Part shown: positions 28,669-36,309 of the stretch, piece after piece
How the letters are laid out: the number at the start of each line of letters is the position of its first letter
Position numbering within the stretch: the first letter of the stretch is position 1
NCBI RefSeq assembly: GCF_001482385.1
Contig: NZ_CP013611.1
Location: forward strand, 2,666,001 to 2,730,000
Length of the DNA stretch: 64,000 nucleotides
From: Pseudoalteromonas rubra
GTDB taxonomy: Bacteria > Pseudomonadota > Gammaproteobacteria > Enterobacterales > Alteromonadaceae
Reading direction: 5' to 3'
The notes under the pieces: model-generated
Told to the model about the DNA's origin: nothing
What the model saw: only the letters and a program-made list of their open reading frames with translations
Database searches by the model: none
Position numbers and translations under genes: made by a program

Positions 28669-30240
28669 TTAAGTTTTAACAAACTCTATATTCAATACAT
28701 TATGCACCCCTGTGAACAAACTCACAGTGCCCTGGCATTGTTGAATTCTCAACCTGGTTATATCTTCATGACTGGTCTTTAGCAAATCTGGCTCGCAATA
28801 TTCCAGCTGATACGCTTCGTCATCGCTGATCATTACTAAGGCTCGCCTGTTATGATTGATCTCAAGTTTAGTGTCCAACTCTTCACTAAAGTAAAGACCA
28901 ACCAGACTATTAAAATCTTCTATAGACGCCTGAAATAATTTGATTTTCCTAACCTTAAAGGCTTTGCCGGTGCGTGCGCCTAACCAGGACACAACCTGGT
29001 TTTGCTGTATATCAAATATCACCGTTAACTGGCCAGCTTCGTTAACTAGATGGCCGTCACCCGCATGATATAAAACCTGCTCACCACCAAACAGCAAAGT
29101 AATTTGCTCGCCACTGCGCACAATTTCAAAGCCGTCTTCTGGTTCATGCAAAAATTCATAGCTGCCAGGCAGGGCTTGTAACATAGACTCGCTAAACGCT
29201 TCTCTTTGCTCAAACTCGGGCAGCACCTGCTCATCGATCAGGACATTAGCAAGCACAATATCGGCGATACTTTCAGCCAGCCCAATAGGGTCGCCGTCTG
29301 CGTCATTGCTCATCACAACCACGGACAGCTGTTGCTCGGGAAAGCGCAGATACTGTGATAAGTAACCACCCCAGCAACCGTCGTGAAACACGATAGGCTG
29401 GCCCCGATAGCGGCCAAACTCGAGCCCGAGTCCGTACTCTGTCGGCGCTCCATTGTTGAGCACACCCGGTCGCTGCAATCGCGCAGCGACATCCCGCCAA
29501 TATGGATCTTGCGTGTAAAAGATGTTGTCCCACTTGAGCAAATCTGGCGTATTTGTACAAAGCGCGCCGTCTCCCAGCGTCTGCCAGTTGGCCATCTGTG
29601 GCTCATAGCCGTCGTTACCATTGTCGCAATAGGCCTTTGCAACCGGAGGCTGATCCTGGCCCGCTCTTCCCCAGAAATAGCTATTGGTCATCTCCAGAGG
29701 CGTCAAGATCGCTTGCTGGCTGAACTGGCTGAGCGTTTTGCCAGTCACGGCCTGAACCACCAGAGCGAGTAAAAAATACCCTGTGTTTGAGTATTCGAAT
29801 TGTTCACCCGGCGCAAATTCCAGCGCATACTGACGCTTGATCATGGCCAGGGCCTGGCTGTCGCTCACGTCCTGATCGAGCTGAACACCCGCCTGAAACA
29901 GCAACTCGTTGTAATCACGCAAACCACTGGTATGGTTCAGCAAGTGTCTGAGGTTAATGCTGTTGCAGTATTCGGGCAAACCATCGATATAATCAACCAG
30001 CCTGTCGTCCAAACTGAGTAAACCTTGTTTCTCCAGTATCAACACTGCCGCGGCGGTAAGCTGCTTAGAGACCGAGGCAACATCAAATACCGACGCCGCA
30101 GTCAGACTCACGCTTCGCTCTATATCAGCCAGACCTGTCGCACCGCTGTAAATCACTTTACCGCTTTGATAGACGGCGACGGAATAGCCCGGCCCCTTTG
30201 ACGTCTGGTATTGCTGGAGCAAGATATCAATTTCTTTCAT
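28669..30240 (-). CDS. Serine hydrolase, class C beta-lactamase/esterase fold
   Basis: The 523-aa product has the S12 (beta-lactamase-related) core in the N-terminal ~340 residues: SVSKQL (SxxK; Ser near residue 57), YSNTGYFLL (YxN near 151) and a HDGCWGGY motif in place of HxG/KTG near 295. The C-terminal ~150 residues form a beta-rich lipocalin-like extension often seen in these proteins (LPGSYEFLHEPEDGFEIV...). No signal peptide is visible, so it is probably cytoplasmic. Real substrates are unknown; family members are mostly esterases or peptidases rather than true beta-lactamases. It is the last chromosomal gene before the Tn7 left end. Confidence 0.82.
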   Translation of the reverse strand: MKEIDILLQQYQTSKGPGYSVAVYQSGKVIYSGATGLADIERSVSLTAASVFDVASVSKQLTAAAVLILEKQGLLSLDDRLVDYIDGLPEYCNSINLRHLLNHTSGLRDYNELLFQAGVQLDQDVSDSQALAMIKRQYALEFAPGEQFEYSNTGYFLLALVVQAVTGKTLSQFSQQAILTPLEMTNSYFWGRAGQDQPPVAKAYCDNGNDGYEPQMANWQTLGDGALCTNTPDLLKWDNIFYTQDPYWRDVAARLQRPGVLNNGAPTEYGLGLEFGRYRGQPIVFHDGCWGGYLSQYLRFPEQQLSVVVMSNDADGDPIGLAESIADIVLANVLIDEQVLPEFEQREAFSESMLQALPGSYEFLHEPEDGFEIVRSGEQITLLFGGEQVLYHAGDGHLVNEAGQLTVIFDIQQNQVVSWLGARTGKAFKVRKIKLFQASIEDFNSLVGLYFSEELDTKLEINHNRRALVMISDDEAYQLEYCEPDLLKTSHEDITRLRIQQCQGTVSLFTGVHNVLNIEFVKT

Positions 30241-30385
30241 AGTGCTCTCTTATGATCATCCTAGCTTGCCAGCAAACTGCTTGCAGCTGGACACATTGCA
30301 TTCCTTTAACGGCAAGATGCCGCATTGTGCTGTTGCTGTTGTAAGTCAACACGCTAGTACCTAGAATGATACTTTAATACTGAGC

Positions 30386-30419
30386 CACTAAAAAAGGCGC
30401 TTTCGCGCCTTTTTTAGTG
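30386..30419 (-). terminator. Hairpin beside the Tn7 left end, probably the original glmS terminator
   Basis: Arms CACTAAAAAAGGCGC (30386-30400) and GCGCCTTTTTTAGTG (30405-30419) match perfectly around a 4-base loop. The last two bases belong to the transposon end. If the transposon is removed and one TTTAG kept, this hairpin lies within about 60 bp of the glmS stop in the right orientation. Here 16.5 kb of DNA separates them. Confidence 0.7.
30413..30417. repeat. Target site duplication, left copy
   Basis: TTTAG directly precedes the transposon end TGTGGG. The same five bases follow the other end. Confidence 0.9.
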
Positions 30420-30563
30420 TGGGCTAGCAATAAAGTCTCATACTAAGTGAGGCTGTATCAATTGTTTTTTTGTTTCTAAATTTGAAACTGAGAAATAAAG
30501 TTTCATACAGGCCTAGTGAGTGCAAAAAGAATTGCTGAAATACTCAACAATAAAGTTTCATAC
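30418..30563. repeat. Tn7 left end with three TnsB-type binding repeats
   Basis: Three spaced copies of a repeat like CAATAAAGTTTCATAC lie at 30426-30443, 30491-30508 and 30546-30563, all in one orientation. Tn7 itself also has three separated sites in its left end. The rest of the gap to the first cargo gene (30564-30685) is AT-rich without a recognisable gene. Confidence 0.85.
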
Positions 30564-30685
30564 CATCATTACTACATAGGACTAGATCTCGATCCCATCA
30601 CAAAAATATCTATGACAAAGAAGTCACTCTAAAATTCAAAAAAGCACTACTTTAGGTACAAATTTAAACAGACAAATATCAATGT

Positions 30686-31759
30686 TTAGAACAGGTGTGA
30701 GTAGTATCTGGTTATATGCTCCCGACTAATTCCTGTCATTTTGGCTACCGCAACTTTTGTTACCCGCTTGTCCATTCTTCTCAGGCTATTTATGGCTCCT
30801 TTAATTGCTCTTGTGCTATCGGTGCGCCTTGATAGATGAACACGGAAAGCAGCTTTTTGACGATTTGTTAGGCTTACGTCCTTATCAATTTCAGGTGATG
30901 TAATTACGGTTCGCCGACTTAATTCACAACTTGGTGAAACCCATAAACATTCTGTTCGGTTACTTCTGTTCTTGCTACTATTCGCCACAACATTTATTTC
31001 ATGCCGCCGCCACCCTGCATGCTCTAGAGGGTAATAAACTTCAGTCTTATAACCTGATAGAACAAACATACCTTTAGCTGAAAGCAAAAGTTCAACCATG
31101 TGCTCATGATCTTCCTGAGACATTTCAATCTCATAACGACCATTGACACGAGTTTCAGGAACATAAGGAGGATCAAGGTAAAACAAAGTTTTTTCTCTGT
31201 CATAGCGAGGAATTAGGTCACTAAAACATAGGTTTTCTACTTGGACTTTTCGCATGCGACTATGTATATCTGCTAAGCGCTCAATTCCCGCATGAAATCT
31301 TCTTACGCTTGCAGAATACCCAGCTGCTGGAGCATCAATGCAATACGACCATTGTCTAGCTAATCCCCCATGTGACTGCCTTTGAACAACTATCATTAAT
31401 CTAGCCAATTCAATCTCATCTAACTCACTCTCGACAGCCTCGACAGCCTCGACAGCCTCGACAGCCTCGACAGCCTCTCTAAAACAACCCCTCGAATATG
31501 GTGTCAATTCCAACCGCCTTACCAGCTCTTTGGTTTTTTCCTTATCTGATAAAACAGAAAACAAACTAGACATTTTAGCATTAAGGTCATTGTAAACTTC
31601 AACTTTTGAAGGACGCTTTCCTAGTAATACGGCACCTGAGCCACCAAAAACATCTACGTAAGTTCTATGCGGTGGAAAATACTTAACTATGTTTTTCACA
31701 TATCTAGATTTGCCACCAAACCAAGTTACTGGTGGTGGTATGACTTGGTACTTTTTCAT
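30686..31759 (-). CDS. D12-class DNA adenine methyltransferase with C-terminal HTH-like tail
   Basis: A Dam-type N6-adenine methyltransferase. It has the SAM motif WFGGKSRYVKNIV (FxGGK) near residue 16, VFGGSGAVLL, and the catalytic motif YLDPPYVPE (DPPY). The last ~50 residues are beyond the usual Dam core and contain TKVAVAKMTGISREHI, which looks like a helix-turn-helix. An in-frame run of about five Glu-Ala-Val units (from 9-bp tandem repeats at 31431-31475) lies in the variable middle. The ATG at 31759 fits the family start; the frame reaches a TTG at 31768 that lies inside an inverted repeat. The target sequence cannot be predicted. It is transposon cargo next to a HerA/NurA operon. Confidence 0.85.
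   Translation of the reverse strand: MKKYQVIPPPVTWFGGKSRYVKNIVKYFPPHRTYVDVFGGSGAVLLGKRPSKVEVYNDLNAKMSSLFSVLSDKEKTKELVRRLELTPYSRGCFREAVEAVEAVEAVEAVESELDEIELARLMIVVQRQSHGGLARQWSYCIDAPAAGYSASVRRFHAGIERLADIHSRMRKVQVENLCFSDLIPRYDREKTLFYLDPPYVPETRVNGRYEIEMSQEDHEHMVELLLSAKGMFVLSGYKTEVYYPLEHAGWRRHEINVVANSSKNRSNRTECLWVSPSCELSRRTVITSPEIDKDVSLTNRQKAAFRVHLSRRTDSTRAIKGAINSLRRMDKRVTKVAVAKMTGISREHITRYYSHLF
31431..31475. repeat. Five 9-bp tandem repeats inside the methyltransferase gene
   Basis: TCGACAGCC is repeated five times without a mismatch. It encodes repeated Glu-Ala-Val on the minus strand. Changes in copy number would keep the reading frame and alter only a loop length. Confidence 0.9.
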
Positions 31760-31766
31760 TAAAACC

Positions 31767-31807
31767 AACCATATATCACATTTTTCCTCATTATGTGATA
31801 TATGGTT
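31767..31807. promoter_or_regulatory. Perfect 15-bp inverted repeat at the 5' end of the methyltransferase gene
   Basis: AACCATATATCACAT (31767-31781) and ATGTGATATATGGTT (31793-31807) match perfectly with an 11-bp spacer. The near arm ends 8 bp before the ATG. A dimeric repressor site is the simplest reading. The HTH-like tail of the methyltransferase is a candidate binder (inference). Confidence 0.7.
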
Positions 31808-31931
31808 AACTTTTCAACTGTATGTTCAATTGCTTACTTATGGCGCTGTATTGATAGATTGAAGATCGATTAATGAAGAGCTTTTCTTGTAGGGAGAAAT
31901 TCATCGGTGGTAATGGCAAGCCACCATCCGG

Positions 31932-32681
31932 TTAATCAATATATATGTATCTAGAAACGAACCAGTTGCAACTTTCATCGCTACATATATCTTTAAAGTC
32001 ATCTTTTTCATAATCCGATGGATCAAGCTCGGTGCTAAACACAACATAATAAAGTGTTTTTGGCTTCACCGTTGCAAAGTAACTCAGTGTTTTCTTGGAT
32101 GATTTCAGTGAAACTACTCTTTTCATATATGTTGACTGTGTCTTTTCATCTGAAGAGATCTCATCGTAGACATTGGGGTACCTAGCATCAATTCTTTTCA
32201 AAAAGCGACCTGCAGCCTCAACCTCATAAACAACCATTGGCTTCCTATCTAAGTTGTAAACCAGCTTTGACTTTCCTTTGTTTTCTATGTTGATTTCAAT
32301 AATCAACCCTTTTGTTTCATCCATATAGTCTTTATGTGGCGAAGCATAATTTACAACCTTAAAATCCATGGAAATTGTTGAAGCTTCAGTATTTTCGATG
32401 TCTTTTTTCAGCTCTTGTAACTTTGCTTGTTCAGATAACAAGGCTGTATTTGCTCTTTCCGCTTGCTCTTGAATATCAAAACTGTAGTATGCCCAGATCC
32501 CACCAAAAGCTATTGCTATTGTTGTCGCCAAATTCTGAATCGTCTCTGAAGCACTTTGGGTTTCACCTAAGCGACTAGTTTTCCAAAGAGATAAAAAGCC
32601 AAATCCTAGTAATATACTAAAAAAAACTATTGAAAGTGTCAGAGGTAAGTTAATTACAGGCTCGATTGATTTAGTTGTCAT
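31932..32681 (-). CDS. Two-TM membrane protein with coiled coil, unknown function
   Basis: I do not recognise the family. Residues about 12-34 and 48-66 are hydrophobic (PLTLSIVFFSILLGFGFLSL; TTIAIAFGGIWAYYS). A short coiled-coil stretch follows (about 72-97, ALLSEQAKLQELKKDIE), then a beta-rich domain of ~150 residues. The ATG overlaps the stop of the upstream gene (32678) by 4 bp, so the two are translationally coupled and probably act together. A stem GGTGG/CCACC lies after the stop (about 31903-31925), with no T-run. Confidence 0.65.
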   Translation of the reverse strand: MTTKSIEPVINLPLTLSIVFFSILLGFGFLSLWKTSRLGETQSASETIQNLATTIAIAFGGIWAYYSFDIQEQAERANTALLSEQAKLQELKKDIENTEASTISMDFKVVNYASPHKDYMDETKGLIIEINIENKGKSKLVYNLDRKPMVVYEVEAAGRFLKRIDARYPNVYDEISSDEKTQSTYMKRVVSLKSSKKTLSYFATVKPKTLYYVVFSTELDPSDYEKDDFKDICSDESCNWFVSRYIYID

Positions 32682-33832
32682 ATCCCTGTCTCATCATTAG
32701 GCCTTGCGTCTGGGAACCCTTCTGGCACTTCTTCATCTTGTTCCGGAGGAAAAGTTGCAAAGCTCATATCTTCCTTAACTTCTATGATTTCTTTATATGA
32801 AGTTTTGTTGGGTTTTGCCAACTGTATCTCTAGTTTACTCTTATGCAATTCAAAAGGTGTACGCTTGACTACTCCATCATACACCTTCTCTAGGTGCTCA
32901 CCGTGGGCTAATACTGCTCTCTCATCACTTTCATTCTGAAACGAACTACTTTCACCCATACACCCTGTTAAACTAACAATAAAAAGCAACATTGAAACAC
33001 GCTGTTCAAAATAAACGCTGCCCCATATGGTCCCTGGAGAAGTAAAAATACTCTTATTCGATAGAGTGTACCCACCATCCTCTCCAAAGCTGGTATAAAC
33101 ATCTAGGAACTGATTTCTATCGTCCAAAAACCAATCTACACTATCTTGATTTTTTGCAAATAACTCAAGTTGCTGTATCAGCCTTTGGAACTCACTCAGA
33201 TGAAACTGAGATATTTCACCTTCATGGCATATTTGATTCGTGAAATGAAATTTGTTCCCTTGAATATAGCAGCTATACAACCAATGAGTTAAAAGCTCTG
33301 AATGAGCTTGCAATGAGAAGACGCTTCTTTGAGAGTTCATCGAAGCTTGAACTGGAGGTGGTAAGGTTGACCTTAAACGCTGCTCTTCCCACTTGACGTC
33401 ACGCCGCAACACATTTTTCAACTCTCGAGTAACAAATCCATTCTCTTTTGGAACCTGAACAGGGAGAGGGTTTGGCTCCATATATGCTTGAGAAATCACT
33501 GTCCCAACTAAAATATGCGAACTAGTCAGTGTAAAAACCGTGTCACCAACCTTAATGTCCTCAATAAGCATCCTTATTTGATTGTAGTTGGCAGTCATTT
33601 GAGCCGCAACAAGCCTTTCCTCAACGGGCAAAGATTGGTTGATTTTGTTGAGCTCTTTTTGTATCCGAGGAAGGTGTTCTGCAACGAGACGCCCGCCGGA
33701 GCCTAGTTTGACATCATCCATATGTCCTAATGCAACCACACCAGAGTGTGCAAAGAGATTAAAATTAACCCCACCGCTCCCAGCCCTAACAACCCAATAC
33801 TGAGAGTTCTCCGATATTTCGGGTATATTCAT
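32678..33832 (-). CDS. PUA/EVE-like N-terminal domain protein, unknown function
   Basis: The first ~170 residues have the pattern of the PUA/EVE-like domain found at the N-terminus of some restriction and defence proteins: YWVVRAGSGGVNFNLFAHSG, VVALGHMDD, then IEDIKVGDTVFTL and HILVGTVISQAYMEPNPLP. Such domains are thought to bind modified bases or nucleotides. The C-terminal ~200 residues are unknown and include one hydrophobic stretch (VSMLLFIVSLTGCM, near residue 285). No nuclease motif is visible. AAGGACAGAAA precedes the ATG. It is the first gene of a two-gene operon with the membrane protein downstream, inside the transposon cargo. Confidence 0.6.
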   Translation of the reverse strand: MNIPEISENSQYWVVRAGSGGVNFNLFAHSGVVALGHMDDVKLGSGGRLVAEHLPRIQKELNKINQSLPVEERLVAAQMTANYNQIRMLIEDIKVGDTVFTLTSSHILVGTVISQAYMEPNPLPVQVPKENGFVTRELKNVLRRDVKWEEQRLRSTLPPPVQASMNSQRSVFSLQAHSELLTHWLYSCYIQGNKFHFTNQICHEGEISQFHLSEFQRLIQQLELFAKNQDSVDWFLDDRNQFLDVYTSFGEDGGYTLSNKSIFTSPGTIWGSVYFEQRVSMLLFIVSLTGCMGESSSFQNESDERAVLAHGEHLEKVYDGVVKRTPFELHKSKLEIQLAKPNKTSYKEIIEVKEDMSFATFPPEQDEEVPEGFPDARPNDETGI

Positions 33833-33963
33833 TTTCTGTCCTTATTAAATCTTTTCAATACACACTACATAATTCTGTCTTTTTCATCTTTGATTGTACA
33901 CCCCCTTTCAAGCTATTTAGATCCCTACCGCTCTTATTAGCCTGCCAATTAACGTCTACATTT

Positions 33964-33999
33964 CGGTGGATGACCACCGCACGATAAATGATGTACAAT
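33964..33999 (+). promoter_or_regulatory. Promoter with overlapping inverted repeat for the second methyltransferase gene
   Basis: CGGTGG/CCACCG is a perfect inverted repeat with a 4-bp spacer (33964-33979). A -10-like TACAAT lies at 33994-33999, and a weak -35-like ATGACC overlaps the repeat at 18-bp spacing. A repressor bound to the repeat would block the promoter. This arrangement also favours the ATG at 34031 over the one at 33998. Confidence 0.45.
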
Positions 34000-34030
34000 G
34001 AGTCAGTGTCAATGGAGAATTATTTTTAGA

Positions 34031-34909
34031 ATGCCAGTTACCCCATCCCCACTCAGATACCCCGGAGGTAAAACAGCCATAACACCAATGGTTTCTGAGT
34101 TGATAAATGCAAATAATCTGCGCAGTGCTCACTATGTTGAGCCCTATGCTGGAGGCGCTGGCCTGGCCCTGTCATTGCTTTTTAACGGCTATGTACCAAA
34201 AATACACTTAAATGATATCGATGTTTCTATCTGGTCTTTTTGGCATTCAATACTTTATCGAACAGACGAGTTTATAGAGCTTATTGAAAAAACTAACATC
34301 ACATTGCAAGAATGGCATCAACAAAAAGAAATTCAAGATTCTAAAGCTTCTGTAGATAGTCTCACTCTTGGCTTCTCAAGCTTTTTCCTAAATAGGACAA
34401 ATAGATCCGGAATAATTCAAAAAGCGGGTGTTATAGGAGGATTGGAACAAAAGGGCGACTATAAGCTTGATTGTCGCTTCAACAAGCCTGACCTTATTTT
34501 GAAAATTAGAAGGATTGCTAACCACGCTAATCAGATAAATATTTACAACATGGATGCTGTCAAATTCATTAAATATATAGAATCAAGTGTAGAGCGCAGC
34601 TTTTATTGTATTGACCCACCTTACTTTGTAAAAGGACAAAGCTTATATACCAATTTCTACGAGCCTAGAGATCACCAAGAGCTGGCATCTGCAATAAATA
34701 ATATTAAAGGAAAGTGGATGATGACATATGACTATGCGTCAGAAATAAAAAGACTATATTCTGACTATAGACTTTTTACCTTTTCGTTGAACTATAGTGC
34801 AGCAGATAAAAAGAAAGGCACTGAACTGCTCATCGCAAGCCCATCACTTAGGGTCCCCCTCAAACTAAATTTGAAAAGAGTCCCCAAAAAAGAGATCGGT
34901 ATTTTTTAA
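34031..34909 (+). CDS. D12-class DNA adenine methyltransferase (second copy, different subtype)
   Basis: A Dam-like N6-adenine methyltransferase of about 292 aa. It has PSPLRYPGGKTAI (FxGGK-type SAM motif), VEPYAGGAGLALSL, LNDID and the catalytic YCIDPPYFVKG (DPPY). It differs widely from the enzyme at 30686, so the two are not recent duplicates. The frame extends up to an ATG at 33998, but the shorter start gives the family N-terminus and lies after a plausible promoter. The stop is 2 bp from the stop of the convergent NurA gene. The close packing with nurA-herA suggests it protects host DNA from that complex (inference). Confidence 0.85.
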   Translation: MPVTPSPLRYPGGKTAITPMVSELINANNLRSAHYVEPYAGGAGLALSLLFNGYVPKIHLNDIDVSIWSFWHSILYRTDEFIELIEKTNITLQEWHQQKEIQDSKASVDSLTLGFSSFFLNRTNRSGIIQKAGVIGGLEQKGDYKLDCRFNKPDLILKIRRIANHANQINIYNMDAVKFIKYIESSVERSFYCIDPPYFVKGQSLYTNFYEPRDHQELASAINNIKGKWMMTYDYASEIKRLYSDYRLFTFSLNYSAADKKKGTELLIASPSLRVPLKLNLKRVPKKEIGIF

Positions 34910-34911
34910 TA

Positions 34912-36309
34912 TTATAAGTTCATTCCTTTTTTTGACAAGATATCCAAAACTTTGCCGCCAGGTACCAAACTAATTGATGCATGTCTGTGGGCTAAAGCTA
35001 TCGGAACAATTGCATTTTCATATAGTTCAAGCTCAAAGTGCGTAATTAAATTCATTGCCTGTGTAAGTTGGGGTCTATAAAGGTCGATTTCAACTTTTTC
35101 TCTAGAGAACCTGACTTTAGAGTTGCTAAGGGCTTCTTCATCTTCAGCAATCGAAGGCATTTTTTTCGAAAATGGGTAGACTAGCCCAAAAACAAACACC
35201 TTTCCATTTCTAGTTTTAAATATAAAATCCTGCCCGTAATAAGTTTCATGTCCGAAGTTTGTTGATGCCTCTGAACGAGCTGCAATATATTTGTGTCGAT
35301 ACTCATCATCAATTACTTTGAATGCTCCTATAGGAATGTAAGGAGATAACGCCTTGGCATGTTCAACGGCCGGACCTGTTTTTTGTATGCCAATAATTAA
35401 AGGAGGCTGATAGCCTTTTTCAACCAGATGCTTTCTGACTTTCGCATACAGCCTTAGCAATCTCGTGTGAACTTTTGCTGGCTGTCCAAAAATGGCCAAA
35501 GGCCCATCAATAATAAATGCCATTCTACTTAATAATGATGGATCTCGATAACCAACCATACGAATAAAAGATGCGATAATAAGATGTTCAACAACATTCA
35601 TAAACCGCGTAATCGCTGAACCATTATCACCAAGGTCTGATATTTGCTCATGAATCCGCATAACATCTGTAATGTACGCATCCTTTTCACATACCGCACA
35701 ACGTTGTACTTCTTCATTTTTTTTGAACTTAAACTCTTCTTGACTACCACATGCAGGACATCGCTCTAGTTCAACCTCCCCATTATCTATCGCTAGTAAT
35801 GTCCCCACAACATTGAAGTTTTTGTCATTAGTAAAGCTAGTGCGCATATCTGAAAGTTGCTCATAAACTGCCATCCTAAAGCCATCTTTAACAGTTTCAG
35901 CTCCCTTATATCTGACATTACATCCAGGTAAAGTAAATGAAATTGGGTCTCCACTTCGATGAAGCTCTGCAACTTTGAAGGGATCCACAAAGTTTGAATT
36001 AATAGGTTTAAGATTGTCGAACTCAGATACCTCTATAATAATCATGCTATTCTTTACATAGCCTATTTGTGTACTCGGAAATAAACCCGAGATAGCCTCT
36101 TTGTGAGGGCTTGCATCAGAAGCAACAACATAATCTGGCAACTTGCCACCTTCCCCCTCCCAGAGAACATAGTCTTCTGTAATTTTTTTCGCTTCTTCAG
36201 CTGATGGTTGTGTTAAACATTCACATTCATTAAGAAAATTTTGTACGTCAGGGTTTTTCACTAAGTCAATATGCCCACCCTTTCCTGCAAACTCTTTGCT
36301 ATATGGCAT
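34912..36309 (-). CDS. NurA-domain nuclease with inserted zinc ribbon
   Basis: NurA proteins are 5'-3' exo/endonucleases that work with the HerA translocase. This 465-aa product has the first acidic motif in YVVASDASPHKEA near residue 62, the second in IDGPLAIFG near 290, a Lys-containing GIQKTGPAVEHA strand, and a conserved His in ALAHRHASIS near the C-terminus. Residues about 187-215 form a zinc-ribbon-like insert with CPAC and CAVC pairs. The ATG at 36309 overlaps the herA stop as TGATG and has GGAGGTG inside the herA end, so translation is coupled. Confidence 0.75.
   Translation of the reverse strand: MPYSKEFAGKGGHIDLVKNPDVQNFLNECECLTQPSAEEAKKITEDYVLWEGEGGKLPDYVVASDASPHKEAISGLFPSTQIGYVKNSMIIIEVSEFDNLKPINSNFVDPFKVAELHRSGDPISFTLPGCNVRYKGAETVKDGFRMAVYEQLSDMRTSFTNDKNFNVVGTLLAIDNGEVELERCPACGSQEEFKFKKNEEVQRCAVCEKDAYITDVMRIHEQISDLGDNGSAITRFMNVVEHLIIASFIRMVGYRDPSLLSRMAFIIDGPLAIFGQPAKVHTRLLRLYAKVRKHLVEKGYQPPLIIGIQKTGPAVEHAKALSPYIPIGAFKVIDDEYRHKYIAARSEASTNFGHETYYGQDFIFKTRNGKVFVFGLVYPFSKKMPSIAEDEEALSNSKVRFSREKVEIDLYRPQLTQAMNLITHFELELYENAIVPIALAHRHASISLVPGGKVLDILSKKGMNL

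Noticed and set aside
31431..31475. Short regular repeats as a CRISPR array
   Set aside because: The 9-bp units are directly adjacent without spacers and lie inside a coding frame.
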